Below, one piece after another: positions 39,470 through 52,609 of a stretch of 52,609 bases of DNA; the stretch's first letter is position 1, and each line of letters begins with the position of its first letter. The translations under genes and the position numbers were made by a program. The notes under the pieces are model-generated. The model did not search any database and had not been told where the DNA came from. It worked only from the letters and a program-made list of their open reading frames with translations. Source of the stretch: Otariodibacter sp. (lineage in GTDB: Bacteria > Pseudomonadota > Gammaproteobacteria > Enterobacterales > Pasteurellaceae); NCBI RefSeq assembly GCF_029256985.1, contig NZ_JARIDQ010000075.1, forward strand, positions 1-52,609, written 5' to 3'.

Positions 39470-40558
39470 TTAGCTAATAGCTTGAATATTACCTTGTTGT
39501 AGCATAAAGCGTTTATCACCCTGTTCTTCTAGCCACTGCATTTGTTGCAGTTGTTCTTGAGTTATAGCAGTTACGAAGACCTGTGAGCCTGTTTCTCGTA
39601 ATCTATGGGCCAGCAATGCACGTTTGGTTGGATCGAGTTCTGAAGCAAAATCATCAACTAAGAATAGACATTCACGAGATTTTTGTTGAATCAAATATTC
39701 CCCTTGAGCTAAGCGTAAAGCACACATCAATAATTTAAGCTGACCTCGAGAAAGAATATCTTCCACCGGAAATCCATTTGCTCTAAAACGAAAATCAGCT
39801 TTTTGAGGCCCTACCATTGTGTAACCCACTGAACGATCTCGTTCAAATCCTTGCAATAAAATCTCCGCATAATCTCGCTCTTTATCCCATCCTTGATGAA
39901 AACTAACTGTGATTTCTAATTCAGGTAAAAAAAACTGACAGGTTTTCTCAATCGCTGGTCGTAATGCTTCGGCATACTCTGCTCGCATTTGACTGACTAT
40001 TTGAGCAAGTTTAGCCAGTTCAATATCCCAATGGCGTAACTGTGAGTAATCCCTAACTTGCGATAAAGCGGCATTGCGTTGTTTTAATAAACGCTTTAAA
40101 TTGACCCAATGACCATAAAAATCAGTATGTTGATGAAACAGTCCCCAATCTAAAAAAGCCCGACGATAGCTAGGCCCACCATTGAGTAATGTAAGCCCTT
40201 CTGGCGTAATGACTTGCATTGGTAATAAGTGAGCAAGATCAGAAATTTTTTTACCTTCTTCACCATTTATTTTTAGTTGCGTTTCACTTTGACGATTTCG
40301 TTGTAAACCTACTGACCATTCGTGTTTAGCTTCTGCAATTTGACCAAATAACACAAAATGATCGTGTTCTTGATGAATAATCCGACTGCTAATGTGGCTT
40401 TTAAAAGAACGTCCATGTCCCAAGTAGAAAATAGCTTCTAAAACGCTGGTTTTACCGCTACCATTTTCTCCGACCAAGAAATTAAATCCATGACTTAATT
40501 CAATATCAGCAGAAACAATATTTCTAAAATTATTAATTAATAAACGAGATAGGGACAT
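39470..40558 (-). CDS. recF: DNA replication and repair protein RecF
   Basis: About 362 residues. An SMC-like ATPase that with RecO and RecR loads RecA at gaps. Walker A is VGENGSGKTSVLEAIFYLG near residue 30, the signature LSRGQLKLLMCALRLA near 270 and the Walker B VDDFASELD near 300. I use the ATG at 40556-40558 (MSLSRLLINNFRN), which matches the E. coli start; the frame stays open five codons further to another start. It is downstream of dnaN by about 100 bases. Confidence 0.96.
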   Translation of the reverse strand: MSLSRLLINNFRNIVSADIELSHGFNFLVGENGSGKTSVLEAIFYLGHGRSFKSHISSRIIHQEHDHFVLFGQIAEAKHEWSVGLQRNRQSETQLKINGEEGKKISDLAHLLPMQVITPEGLTLLNGGPSYRRAFLDWGLFHQHTDFYGHWVNLKRLLKQRNAALSQVRDYSQLRHWDIELAKLAQIVSQMRAEYAEALRPAIEKTCQFFLPELEITVSFHQGWDKERDYAEILLQGFERDRSVGYTMVGPQKADFRFRANGFPVEDILSRGQLKLLMCALRLAQGEYLIQQKSRECLFLVDDFASELDPTKRALLAHRLRETGSQVFVTAITQEQLQQMQWLEEQGDKRFMLQQGNIQAIS

Positions 40559-40622
40559 TTGAATAAACCACAAGCGGTAAGATTAGCTAAAAGATTTGCA
40601 CAACACGGTACACGTGGAAAGA

Positions 40623-40645
40623 AAGGTCACAAATATTGCGACCTT
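40623..40645 (-). terminator. Possible hairpin between dnaN and recF
   Basis: AAGGTC (40623-40628) and GACCTT (40640-40645) form a 6-bp stem with a 11-base loop, just after dnaN. No good T-tract follows, so it may be an attenuator, or neutral. Confidence 0.3.
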
Positions 40646-40660
40646 CTATATCTATAAAAA

Positions 40661-41764
40661 TTACAAACGCATTGGCATAATCACATATTCAGCCGTGCTG
40701 TTATCGCAATCTTCAATCAAGCAACTTGAACTCGCATCCACAAGATTAATGCGAATACGTTGGCATTTAAGTGTGTTAATCACATCAAGCAAGTAATTCA
40801 CATTGAATCCTATTTCCATCTCAACGTTATCATAGGATACGTCTATAATTTCTTCTGCTTCTTCTTGCTCAGGATTATTGGCGGTGAGTTTTAATAGATT
40901 ATGACTAAGTGCTAGTCTTACGCCTTTGAATCTTTCATTAGAAAGAATGGCTGCACGCACCAATGCACGTTTTAATTGCTCTGCATCTGCCTCTAAAATA
41001 CGATCAGCATTACGAGGGAACACTCGGCGATAATCAGGGAAACGACCATCAATAAGTTTTGAGGTAAAGACAACGCCATTCATTGAAACACGCAAGTTAT
41101 TTGAACCAATTTCTAAACGAACAGGTTCATCACTCGAATTAATTAAACGAGATAGTTCTAAAACCGCTTTACGTGGAACAATGACCGAGTGAGCTAATAA
41201 TTCTTGATTTAACGGCATGGTACAAACCGCTAAACGATGGCCATCTGTTGCAATTGTTCGAAGTAAATTACCCTCAGTCTCAAATTTCATTCCATTTAAG
41301 AAATAGCGTGCATCTTGGTTTGCCATCGAAAATTGCGTTGCCTCAATTAAACGAGCTAACGTTGCTTGATTGATTGTAAAATCAACTTCTGCATTCCAAT
41401 CCATTAGATTTGGATAATCGGAAGCAGGTAATGTCGCTAAGCTAAATTTACTTCTGTCTGCACGAATTAAAGCGCGATCTTCTTCAAACAAAATAGAAAT
41501 AACACTATCTTCAGGCAATGTTCGACAAATATCTAAAAATTTCTTAGCTGGAATAGTAAATTTTTGTTCAGAACTGACCGCTTCATATAATTCTGCTTGA
41601 GTAGTCAGCTCAACTTCAAGATCGGTTCCTGTCAAAAAAAGATAATTGTCTTTAATTTCAAGTAAAATATTATTAATAACAGGTAAAGTCGGGCGACTAG
41701 TCAATACCGCACAGACCTGTTGTAAGGGCTTAAGCAACTGTTCACGGGTAATAGTAAATTGCAT
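40661..41764 (-). CDS. dnaN: DNA polymerase III sliding clamp (beta subunit)
   Basis: Encodes 367 residues (E. coli 366), three clamp domains of about 120 residues each. It holds the polymerase on DNA. It opens MQFTITREQLLKPLQQV and has TGTDLEVEL, DGRFPDYRRVFPRN and the C-terminal LIEDCDNSTAEYVIMPMRL. It is 9 bases after dnaA, and the dnaA-dnaN-recF order is the common bacterial one. Confidence 0.98.
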   Translation of the reverse strand: MQFTITREQLLKPLQQVCAVLTSRPTLPVINNILLEIKDNYLFLTGTDLEVELTTQAELYEAVSSEQKFTIPAKKFLDICRTLPEDSVISILFEEDRALIRADRSKFSLATLPASDYPNLMDWNAEVDFTINQATLARLIEATQFSMANQDARYFLNGMKFETEGNLLRTIATDGHRLAVCTMPLNQELLAHSVIVPRKAVLELSRLINSSDEPVRLEIGSNNLRVSMNGVVFTSKLIDGRFPDYRRVFPRNADRILEADAEQLKRALVRAAILSNERFKGVRLALSHNLLKLTANNPEQEEAEEIIDVSYDNVEMEIGFNVNYLLDVINTLKCQRIRINLVDASSSCLIEDCDNSTAEYVIMPMRL

Positions 41765-41773
41765 AACAATTCC

Positions 41774-43108
41774 TTAGGACGATAATTTACGGGTTAAATT
41801 GATATAATCTTCTTGGATATTTGAATCCGTATCACGCAATTCATTGATTGTCTTACAAGCATGCATTACTGTTGTATGATCTCTTCCACCAAATTCACGT
41901 CCAATTTCAGGTAAACTGTGATTAGTTAATTCTTTTGCTAATGTCATCGCAATTTGACGTGGACGAGCAATAGAGCGTGTACGGCTCTTAGATTTTAGAT
42001 CAGACATTTTTATATTGTAATATTCAGCCACTGTTTTTTGAATATTTTCGATCGTGATCAAATGATCGTATGAAGCAATAAGATCTTTTAATGATTCTCT
42101 TACCGCATCAATTGTGATTGGGCGATCTTTAAATTTACTCCAAGCGATCGCTCGGTTTAATGCCCCTTCTAATTCTCTCACGTTTGTTCTTAATTTTTGA
42201 GCTAAGAAAAAGGCAACATCTTCTGCTAAGAATACATCTCGCTCTTCTGCTTTTTTCATCAAAATTGCTACACGTGTTTCAAGTTCTGGTGGCTCAATTG
42301 CAGCGTTAACTCCCCAACTTAATCGTGAGCGAATACGTTCCTCAATGTTTTCAATATTTTTAGGAAAAACATCTGAGGTCACAATAATTTGTTTGCTACG
42401 TTCAAATAATGAATTAAAAGTATGGAAAAACTCTTCTTGAGTCACTTCTTTATTGGCAAAGAATTGAATATCATCAATCATTAATACATCAAGAGAACGA
42501 TAAAATTTCTTGAAACTTTCAATGGTATTCGCTTTAATCGCTTTCACCATATCTTGAACAAATCTTTCTGAATGAATATAAACAACTTTTGCATTTGGAT
42601 TTTGCTTGAGAATTTCATTACCAATTGCATGTAATAAGTGAGTTTTACCTAAACCTGTTCCACCATATAATGAAAAAGGATTACAGTGACTTTCCCCTGG
42701 ATTTGCAGCAACTTGTTGAGCAACCGCTTTAGCCAGCTGATTTGATTTACCTTGAACAAAGTTGTCAAAATTGAGCTTTTCATTCAATCCTGATCTAATA
42801 TTATGCGTGATTTCCGCTTCAACTATTTTTTCAGCATTTGCTGGAGTATTTACCGGAGCTTGAACAGGTTTTGTGCCAACTTTAATCGTGACCTTTAGAT
42901 TTTCATCTTTAGACAAAAAACGAGCTAGACCTACAATTTCAGTCATGAATTTATCTTGAACCCAATTTGCAACAAATTGGTTTTGTGCATAAAGAATTAA
43001 TTCCCCAGTTGCTGTATCAGCCTGAAGTGGACGTAGCCAAGTACTGTAATCATTAGGTGAAATTTTTGAATGTAAATGACTTAAACAATCAGACCAAAGG
43101 GAAGACAC
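41774..43108 (-). CDS. dnaA: Chromosomal replication initiator protein DnaA
   Basis: About 444 residues. Domain I (about 1-80) interacts with DnaB; domain II is short and variable; domain III is the AAA+ ATPase with Walker [18 protein letters not shown] near residue 152 and Walker [13 protein letters not shown] near 215; domain IV has the DNA-binding signature [15 protein letters not shown] near 415-430. I start at the GTG 43106-43108, which sits seven bases after GGAG and aligns with the E. coli GTG start; the frame extends upstream only to a TTG. Confidence 0.97.
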   Translation of the reverse strand: MSSLWSDCLSHLHSKISPNDYSTWLRPLQADTATGELILYAQNQFVANWVQDKFMTEIVGLARFLSKDENLKVTIKVGTKPVQAPVNTPANAEKIVEAEITHNIRSGLNEKLNFDNFVQGKSNQLAKAVAQQVAANPGESHCNPFSLYGGTGLGKTHLLHAIGNEILKQNPNAKVVYIHSERFVQDMVKAIKANTIESFKKFYRSLDVLMIDDIQFFANKEVTQEEFFHTFNSLFERSKQIIVTSDVFPKNIENIEERIRSRLSWGVNAAIEPPELETRVAILMKKAEERDVFLAEDVAFFLAQKLRTNVRELEGALNRAIAWSKFKDRPITIDAVRESLKDLIASYDHLITIENIQKTVAEYYNIKMSDLKSKSRTRSIARPRQIAMTLAKELTNHSLPEIGREFGGRDHTTVMHACKTINELRDTDSNIQEDYINLTRKLSS

Positions 43109-43135
43109 AACTTGCTCCAATAAATAGTTAAAAAG

Positions 43136-43144
43136 GGTGGATAA
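43136..43144 (-). promoter_or_regulatory. Near-consensus DnaA box ahead of dnaA
   Basis: TTATCCACC on the minus strand differs from the DnaA box TTATCCACA at the last base and lies 28 bases upstream of the start codon. Autoregulation of dnaA by DnaA is established in E. coli. Confidence 0.45.
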
Positions 43145-43212
43145 TGATACCTGAAAATGAGATGAAGGTCTTGTAAATTTTCTTTAGATTAAGAAAACTA
43201 TTTTAGATATGA

Positions 43213-43244
43213 GTATAAAAGAACCAAGCTATAAGCTTGGTTCT
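43213..43244 (-). terminator. Terminator of rpsO
   Basis: An 11-bp perfect stem (AGAACCAAGCT / AGCTTGGTTCT, 43220-43230 and 43234-43244) with a 3-base loop, followed on the minus strand by TTTTAT. It lies 15 bases past the rpsO stop. Confidence 0.88.
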
Positions 43245-43258
43245 CATTATTCTTGAAA

Positions 43259-43528
43259 TTAGCGACGTAAACCTAAGCGTGCGATAATTTCTGAATATTT
43301 AGCAAGATCAGTACGTTTTAAGTAGTCTAATAATTTACGACGGCGAGATACCATACGTAATAAACCACGACGGCTATGGTGATCTTTTTTATGCTCTGCA
43401 AAGTGACCTTGTAAGTGGTTGATTTGAGCAGTTAAAAGCGCAATTTGCACTTCTGAAGAACCTGTATCTTTTTCATCACGACCAAACTCAGCAACGATTT
43501 TTGCTTTTGCTTCTAAACTTAGAGACAT
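43259..43528 (-). CDS. rpsO: 30S ribosomal protein S15
   Basis: Encodes 89 residues, the universal length. Early 16S rRNA-binding protein of the platform. It shows [32 protein letters not shown] and the C-terminal [17 protein letters not shown] precedes the ATG. In E. coli S15 represses its own mRNA by binding the leader and rpsO is cotranscribed with pnp. No pnp is next to it here; dnaA follows after a terminator. Confidence 0.98.
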   Translation of the reverse strand: MSLSLEAKAKIVAEFGRDEKDTGSSEVQIALLTAQINHLQGHFAEHKKDHHSRRGLLRMVSRRRKLLDYLKRTDLAKYSEIIARLGLRR

Positions 43529-43601
43529 TTGTACTCCTAAAAAGTAGTTAGTTTATATTCATCAATAGCCGATCTCTAACTCAGCTACGACACGAATTTC
43601 C

Positions 43602-43630
43602 ATTGTAAATTTAAATCCATACTAAATCAA
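43602..43630 (-). promoter_or_regulatory. Predicted rpsO promoter
   Basis: On the minus strand TTGATT (43625-43630) and TACAAT (43602-43607) are separated by 17 bases. This leaves a leader of about 65 bases before the ATG, room for the structured S15 control region known in E. coli. Confidence 0.6.
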
Positions 43631-43639
43631 TATATTTGC

Positions 43640-44953
43640 TTAGTGGGATGATGAATTTGTCGGTTGTAAATACGCTTCTTTATTCGGATCAACAGTTTTC
43701 GCTTTGCGAATCAACGGCTCAATCGTTGTACCTTGGGCTAAAATAGAAAACATTACTACCGAGTATGTCATTACCAGGATTAAATCCTTAACATCAATAC
43801 TATTAACAAATGCAGTCTTGGTTGGTATTGATAATGCCATTGCTAAAGCAAGTCCACCACGTAAGCCACCCCAAGTCATAATTTTTAAGGTATAAGGATT
43901 ATAAGTTCTCACTTTTTGTAACGCTTTGAATGGTAACCATAAACTTATGTAACGAGAGAATAAACAAGCAGGAATAGCTAATAACATTAATACTACACCA
44001 TAGATATTAAAATCAACCAGCAGTAACGCAAAACCAATTAGGAAGAATAGTAAGAAATTTAGGAAGTGATCAATCATTTCCCAAAAGTGATCTAAATAAC
44101 GTTGACTTTGTTCTGAGAATCCAGAATGACGAGTCCAGTTACCGATCATAATCCCCGATACCACCATCGCTAATGCACCAGAAACGTGTAATACGTTATT
44201 AGCTAACATAAAGCCAGCAGTAGGAATAGTTAAAGTTAGTAGAATTTCCATACTCCCATCATCTGTTGATGAAATAAGAATGTGTGCAATAAAACCTAGA
44301 ACAAAACCTAATAAGATTCCGCCAATCGCTTCGTGAAAGAATAAGCCTAGAATGCCAGAGAATGTAGCCTCTTGTCCACCAAATGCAACAGCAAAAATTG
44401 TTGTAAAAATAACCAAACCTACCCCATCATTAAATAATGATTCACCTTCTACTTGCATTGAGAGTCGTTTGGGTGCTCTTAAATTTTTGATAATCGCAAG
44501 AACGGCAATAGGGTCAGTTGGGGAAATTAATGCACCAAATAAAATACAGTAAATAAAGTCGATGGGTAATCCAATTAGATTTGCAATAGCATAAATGATG
44601 CCACCGACGAAAAAGGTTGATGCCGTTGTAGAAAATAGTGCGAAAATTGTAATTTCCCACTTTTGATCTTTTAATACGGGTAATTTAATCCCAAGCGAAC
44701 CTGCAAAAAGTAAAAATCCCAAAATTCCATTTAATAAGAAGCTAGTAAAATCAACTTGTTGCATCACTTCTGTTGCCATACTGCTGATATTAAACCAACC
44801 CAACCAACCGAAAAATAATAATACTAAAGAACCAACCATCGCTGATGCAGTAATAGCAATGGTAGATTGTACTTTATCACTGATTTTACTTGTAATAAAA
44901 CCTAGCAAAATAGATAGTGCAGAAAGAAAACAAATATACGCATAAATACCCAT
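43640..44953 (-). CDS. CPA1-family Na+/H+ antiporter (NhaP-like)
   Basis: Encodes 437 residues with about twelve membrane helices. Monovalent cation:proton antiporter. The ion-site region is seen in FGALISPTDPIAVLAIIKN near residue 145 and VEGESLFNDGVGLVIF near 167, the PTDP and NDG motifs of the CPA1 family. GLRGGLALAMALSIP near 365 is a second hallmark. The C-terminal tail is short and has no RCK or TrkA domain. Ion specificity (Na+ or K+) cannot be told from sequence. Confidence 0.92.
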   Translation of the reverse strand: MGIYAYICFLSALSILLGFITSKISDKVQSTIAITASAMVGSLVLLFFGWLGWFNISSMATEVMQQVDFTSFLLNGILGFLLFAGSLGIKLPVLKDQKWEITIFALFSTTASTFFVGGIIYAIANLIGLPIDFIYCILFGALISPTDPIAVLAIIKNLRAPKRLSMQVEGESLFNDGVGLVIFTTIFAVAFGGQEATFSGILGLFFHEAIGGILLGFVLGFIAHILISSTDDGSMEILLTLTIPTAGFMLANNVLHVSGALAMVVSGIMIGNWTRHSGFSEQSQRYLDHFWEMIDHFLNFLLFFLIGFALLLVDFNIYGVVLMLLAIPACLFSRYISLWLPFKALQKVRTYNPYTLKIMTWGGLRGGLALAMALSIPTKTAFVNSIDVKDLILVMTYSVVMFSILAQGTTIEPLIRKAKTVDPNKEAYLQPTNSSSH

Positions 44954-45065
44954 TTGGTATCCTTAATTAAATGAGGAAAATTATTATCAAATTCCATTAA
45001 AAAATTTAGACAAGAATTAAATCAAATTTATTACAGAAATGCAAAGATATTCAGACTTAATAAGA

Positions 45066-45653
45066 TTACTTAGACTTACTCAATGTGAAAGATAAAGGTA
45101 AAGCACTCTTGCGTTTAAGCTCATTTGTAATACGGATTGCTGTTTCTGTTTCACACCCTGCGAATTCTCCAATTTCACGATAGGTCCAATTATAATAAGG
45201 ATAATTTTTTGTCAAAAAATCAATACTTTGAATCACTCTATCAGAAGTTTTCAAATAAGAGCTTTTAGCTAAACGCTGCTCTGCTTCCCTTAACTCATTA
45301 GCCAATGTCTGTAATAATCTCTTACTTACTTTTGGATTTTCGAAAAAAAAACGATTAACACTTGTTGGTTTTATCCGAGTAATTTCTGCATCAACAAGAA
45401 CTTTTGCACTACAGTGATATTGACTATCTCCAAATAAGGTTCTATAACCAAAATATTCATTTTCTTTGTATAGTCTAACTAAACTTTCTTTGCCATTATC
45501 TAAAGTGTGATATAACCCAATCAATCCTTTATGTATAAAATAAAATTCTTGTGCTGTTTCTCCTTGTTCATAAATTATCATGCCTTTCGATAAAGTATGA
45601 AAAGGTATTAGCTTACAAGCATTTAATGTTATTGGATTGATGTGCCTCTCCAT
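45066..45653 (-). CDS. Crp/Fnr-family transcriptional regulator
   Basis: Encodes 195 residues. An N-terminal cNMP-binding-like beta-barrel (about 12-110, with GMIIYEQGETAQEFYFIHKG), a dimer helix and a helix-turn-helix around residues 155-180 (TYREIGEFAGCETETAIRI). It lacks the four-Cys cluster motif of FNR, and the exact cAMP-pocket RxS of CRP is not apparent. The ligand and targets are unknown. It stands alone between an antiporter gene and yejM, all on the minus strand. Confidence 0.8.
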   Translation of the reverse strand: MERHINPITLNACKLIPFHTLSKGMIIYEQGETAQEFYFIHKGLIGLYHTLDNGKESLVRLYKENEYFGYRTLFGDSQYHCSAKVLVDAEITRIKPTSVNRFFFENPKVSKRLLQTLANELREAEQRLAKSSYLKTSDRVIQSIDFLTKNYPYYNWTYREIGEFAGCETETAIRITNELKRKSALPLSFTLSKSK

Positions 45654-45751
45654 TTTAATATTTTCTCCTATTTATCTTTAAATATTAGAATAATAAAACG
45701 TTACAAATTGTAAAGTACCATTATATTTTTTGCCAATACATATAATGATCA

Positions 45752-47482
45752 TTATTTTTCAACAAACTGGTTACTTTGATGAATTAATTGAAAGAATAAT
45801 GCTAGAGGAGGGCGAACATCTGCATCCTTAATACCATTCTCATTATAATGTCGAAAATCACCTTTTTTATTGATTTGATACTGTTCACCATTCGGCATAA
45901 TTGCTACATCCCAATTATAGCTCGCACTAAGCAACCATTTGCGTTCATTTTCTTTAGTCAAATCAATCCCTTGAGAATATAATGTTAAAGGTGAGGTCAT
46001 ACCAAAGAAATGAGAGAGTAAAGTTGGTGCTATGTCTAAGTGACTTGACATACCATTATAAATGCCACTATCACCTTGCCAGAACATCAACATCGGTACT
46101 TTTGTACTCTGAGCATCAAAACTATTATCTGTAGTAGATTGTTGTCCAATATCTGATGTGAGCAAAATAAAGGTATTCTTATCGAGTCCTTTAGCAGTAA
46201 GACGATCCCAAATAAATCGCAATTGAGAATCCACAAATTTAACATGTTTTTCATTATGAATATCACCAATAGCCAGATCTAAATAGCTAAAGAAAGGCGC
46301 CGATGTTTTTTCCGTTTCTAACCATAAATTCCACTGACGCAACGCATCAACACTATCTTTGGCTTGTGGTAAAGCAAAATTTTCAAACAATGCCTGATAA
46401 ATTGGATTAGCAAAACTATTATGCGAAAAAAGTCCAAACTGATAATCTAAATTCTGTAATCGAGAAATTAGAACAGGTGGAGATTTCTTAGTAAGAATTG
46501 CATCTACATACTTACCACTCAAGCTATAAAACAAACTTGCCACACCTGCCATTTCAGTATCACCCGCAGTATAATGCTGAGTGAAACGTCTAGAATGAGT
46601 ACTTAATTCCGATAGATTCGGCATCAATTCTGGTGTAATCACACTATCCGTTAAACCAGATAAATTGATAAATAATAGATTAATATTATCTGGTTTATTA
46701 TCAAAATGTAGATGAGCTTTTGGATAATTAAGGAAGAACCCATCTAATCGCCCATTTTCTTCAATAGTCTGATCAAAACTTTCTCTGTCTATCAATCCAT
46801 GTTTTTCTAAGAAACTACGAGCTGTCATTGGGTAAGAAAGAGGGTAATTCGCTCGTTGTGCAGTTACTGGACGGTACAACGACATATCGGCAAAGGCATA
46901 AAATAAATGAGTACCCATAAAGGCAAGTAAGAAGAAAGTAGCAACGTATTTTCCCCATTTTTGACGATTAAAACTACGTAGCTTTTGCCAACACCATCGT
47001 GAATAAAGCATTTCGGCTAACAATATCAACGGCATAGGCACAAATAATAATTGCCATTGGCGAGAAAGCTCACTTTCATCTGGATTAACCAGTAAATCCC
47101 ACACAAGCGGTGAAAGATGCAAATAGAACTGCTTAAAGACTTCGGTATCAACCAATAACATTGTCATACCGATAGTCGCTACAACGACCGAAAGCCCTCT
47201 AAATGTCCTTGTATTACCAATAACAAAACTTAGAGGGAATAGTAATAACAGATAAAAGGCAAAAACAACAAAACTAAAATGACCGAATAGACTCAAGAAA
47301 AAATAAAGTTTTCCAAGTAGCGTATTCGGCCAATCGGCATTAAAGGCATATCGAGAAGATAGCGATAATGCAATAACAATATTAAATAGTGCAAACCAAT
47401 GCCCCCAAACAATACGACGAGAGGTTTCCTCTCGGTATTGCAATGAATTTTTAGGTAAAAGGCGTTGGATTAAACTAAGCAT
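45752..47482 (-). CDS. yejM: Inner-membrane sulfatase-like LPS regulator YejM/LapC
   Basis: Encodes 576 residues, the length of E. coli YejM (586). Five N-terminal membrane helices (about residues 25-195, DUF3413 region) and a periplasmic alkaline-phosphatase/sulfatase-fold domain (about 250-560). In E. coli YejM binds LapB and senses periplasmic LPS to control LpxC proteolysis by FtsH. The domain in E. coli lacks sulfatase activity. lpxC is in the same window 36 kb away. It is 2 bases after yejL, as in E. coli. Confidence 0.93.
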   Translation of the reverse strand: MLSLIQRLLPKNSLQYREETSRRIVWGHWFALFNIVIALSLSSRYAFNADWPNTLLGKLYFFLSLFGHFSFVVFAFYLLLLFPLSFVIGNTRTFRGLSVVVATIGMTMLLVDTEVFKQFYLHLSPLVWDLLVNPDESELSRQWQLLFVPMPLILLAEMLYSRWCWQKLRSFNRQKWGKYVATFFLLAFMGTHLFYAFADMSLYRPVTAQRANYPLSYPMTARSFLEKHGLIDRESFDQTIEENGRLDGFFLNYPKAHLHFDNKPDNINLLFINLSGLTDSVITPELMPNLSELSTHSRRFTQHYTAGDTEMAGVASLFYSLSGKYVDAILTKKSPPVLISRLQNLDYQFGLFSHNSFANPIYQALFENFALPQAKDSVDALRQWNLWLETEKTSAPFFSYLDLAIGDIHNEKHVKFVDSQLRFIWDRLTAKGLDKNTFILLTSDIGQQSTTDNSFDAQSTKVPMLMFWQGDSGIYNGMSSHLDIAPTLLSHFFGMTSPLTLYSQGIDLTKENERKWLLSASYNWDVAIMPNGEQYQINKKGDFRHYNENGIKDADVRPPLALFFQLIHQSNQFVEK

Positions 47483-47483
47483 T

Positions 47484-47708
47484 TTATTTTGCTGACTTTA
47501 ACGAATTTTTTAATGCACTACAAAAAGCGTCACTTAATACTTCTTGTTGTTGCGGATTTTTAATATTGGTGACTAAAATATTAGTCACCATATTGCCTAA
47601 TGCCATTAGGGATAAATCAACAGGGGCTTTATGCTTTTCTAGCGTAATAATTAAATCACTTAATAGTGCTTCAACCTGTTTGTCCTGATATTTTGATTTA
47701 CTTGCCAT
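47484..47708 (-). CDS. yejL: YejL family small protein (DUF1414)
   Basis: Encodes 74 residues, the family's usual size (E. coli 75), and begins with a basic stretch then KQVEALLSDLIITLEKHKAPVDLSLMALGNMVTNIL. Function unknown. It is coupled to yejM by a 1-base gap, as in enterobacteria. Confidence 0.9.
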   Translation of the reverse strand: MASKSKYQDKQVEALLSDLIITLEKHKAPVDLSLMALGNMVTNILVTNIKNPQQQEVLSDAFCSALKNSLKSAK

Positions 47709-47771
47709 CTATTCTTATCTCATAGTGAAAATTACGCAAATAGTACCACAAAATAAATAAATACGCTGAAA

Positions 47772-47828
47772 ACAAGCGGTCAGATCTTGTGAATTATTTG
47801 CAAAAAATGTTGTTTAAGTGACCGCTTA
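47772..47828 (-). terminator. Inverted uptake-sequence pair after cmoA
   Basis: The exact 9-mer ACAAGCGGT (47772-47780, extended to GTCA) faces TGACCGCTT (47819-47827), giving a 9-bp stem. It lies three bases past the cmoA stop codon (47831) and ahead of yejL. Confidence 0.55.
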
Positions 47829-47830
47829 CG

Positions 47831-52440
<4,610 letters not shown>

Positions 52441-52574
52441 ACTTTTTAGAAAATAATGGTGCTAATTTTAGCATTGAAAGGGAAAATGATCTGCCCTTTA
52501 ATGAATTGAAGTACAATTTCATAGAAAAATCAGCTTATCATTAGGATTAATTTAAGAGTAATGTCTAAAGAAAA

Positions 52575-52594
52575 GGGCTGAAATAAATCAGCCC
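52575..52594 (-). terminator. Terminator of a gene beyond the window
   Basis: GGGCTGA (52575-52581) and TCAGCCC (52588-52594) form a 7-bp stem with a 6-base loop, followed on the minus strand by TTTTC. It points to a minus-strand gene whose body is past the end of the window. The 169 bases from 52441 otherwise hold only the recB leader region, with no gene that I can see. Confidence 0.6.
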
Positions 52595-52609
52595 ATCTAT
52601 AATTTGCAG

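Noticed and set aside
43109-43258. Chromosome origin beside dnaA
   Set aside because: Only one near-consensus DnaA box is visible; there is no cluster and no AT-rich unwinding region with 13-mers.
45752-47482. Phosphoethanolamine transferase (EptA/lpt6-like) for the sulfatase-fold gene
   Set aside because: The N-terminal DUF3413-type helices and the yejL neighbour fit YejM better, and the order is that of E. coli.

Overview
This is a stretch of chromosome from a low-GC member of the Pasteurellaceae. Repeated copies of the 9-mer ACAAGCGGT (and its complement) are the DNA-uptake sequence of the Actinobacillus pleuropneumoniae / Mannheimia / 'Haemophilus' ducreyi type, not the Haemophilus influenzae AAGTGCGGT type. 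Gene content (complete mra/dcw cluster, dnaA-dnaN-recF, nhaB-dsbB, fadR, yejL-yejM, ilvGMD) is ordinary gammaproteobacterial core. The species cannot be fixed from the sequence alone.

Layout. 1-4315: a 3' scrap of a plus-strand gene, ybaB, and the branched-chain operon ilvG-ilvM-ilvD on the minus strand. 4484-8974: fxsA, then msrA, and an hprA-sodC pair followed by lolC and an overlapping YczE-like membrane protein. 9183-10245: an intact insertion sequence with 24-bp perfect ends and an 8-bp target duplication, lying in the gap between hprA and lpxC. 10421-28695: the whole division and wall cluster on the minus strand in the order mraZ-rsmH-ftsL-ftsI-murE-murF-mraY-murD-ftsW-murG-murC-ddlB-ftsQ-ftsA-ftsZ-lpxC, with a recognisable MraZ operator and promoter ahead of mraZ. 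28914-34514: fadR (minus), nhaB, dsbB, metG, ndk (plus). 34643-39375: fruB, fruK, an aberrant fruA-like gene, kdsD and greB (plus). 39470-43528: recF, dnaN, dnaA and rpsO (minus). 43640-52440: a Na+/H+ antiporter, a Crp/Fnr-type regulator, yejM, yejL, cmoA and recB (minus).

How the genes work together. The dcw block makes UDP-MurNAc-pentapeptide (murC, D, E, F, ddlB), turns it into lipid II (mraY, murG) and builds the divisome (ftsL, I, W, Q, A, Z). lpxC at its end and yejM/lapC near 46.6 kb both belong to lipopolysaccharide supply: LpxC commits to lipid A and YejM is known in E. coli to control LpxC stability. kdsD serves Kdo synthesis. dnaA-dnaN-recF form the replication initiation and clamp group.

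Most of the window is conserved housekeeping DNA and I see no defence island, prophage, CRISPR array or tRNA gene. The features that depart from expectation are: (i) the fructose PTS locus, where the fruA position holds a 343-residue protein with two near-identical EIIB domains and no membrane EIIC domain, with changed phosphorylation-site loops both here and in the FruB HPr domain; (ii) the transposase, whose zinc-ribbon reading frame has no standard start codon and whose only nearby ATG is one base out of frame at an A6 tract; (iii) an 88-residue expansion in FtsI; and (iv) a Lys/Glu/Gln-rich insert in RecB.
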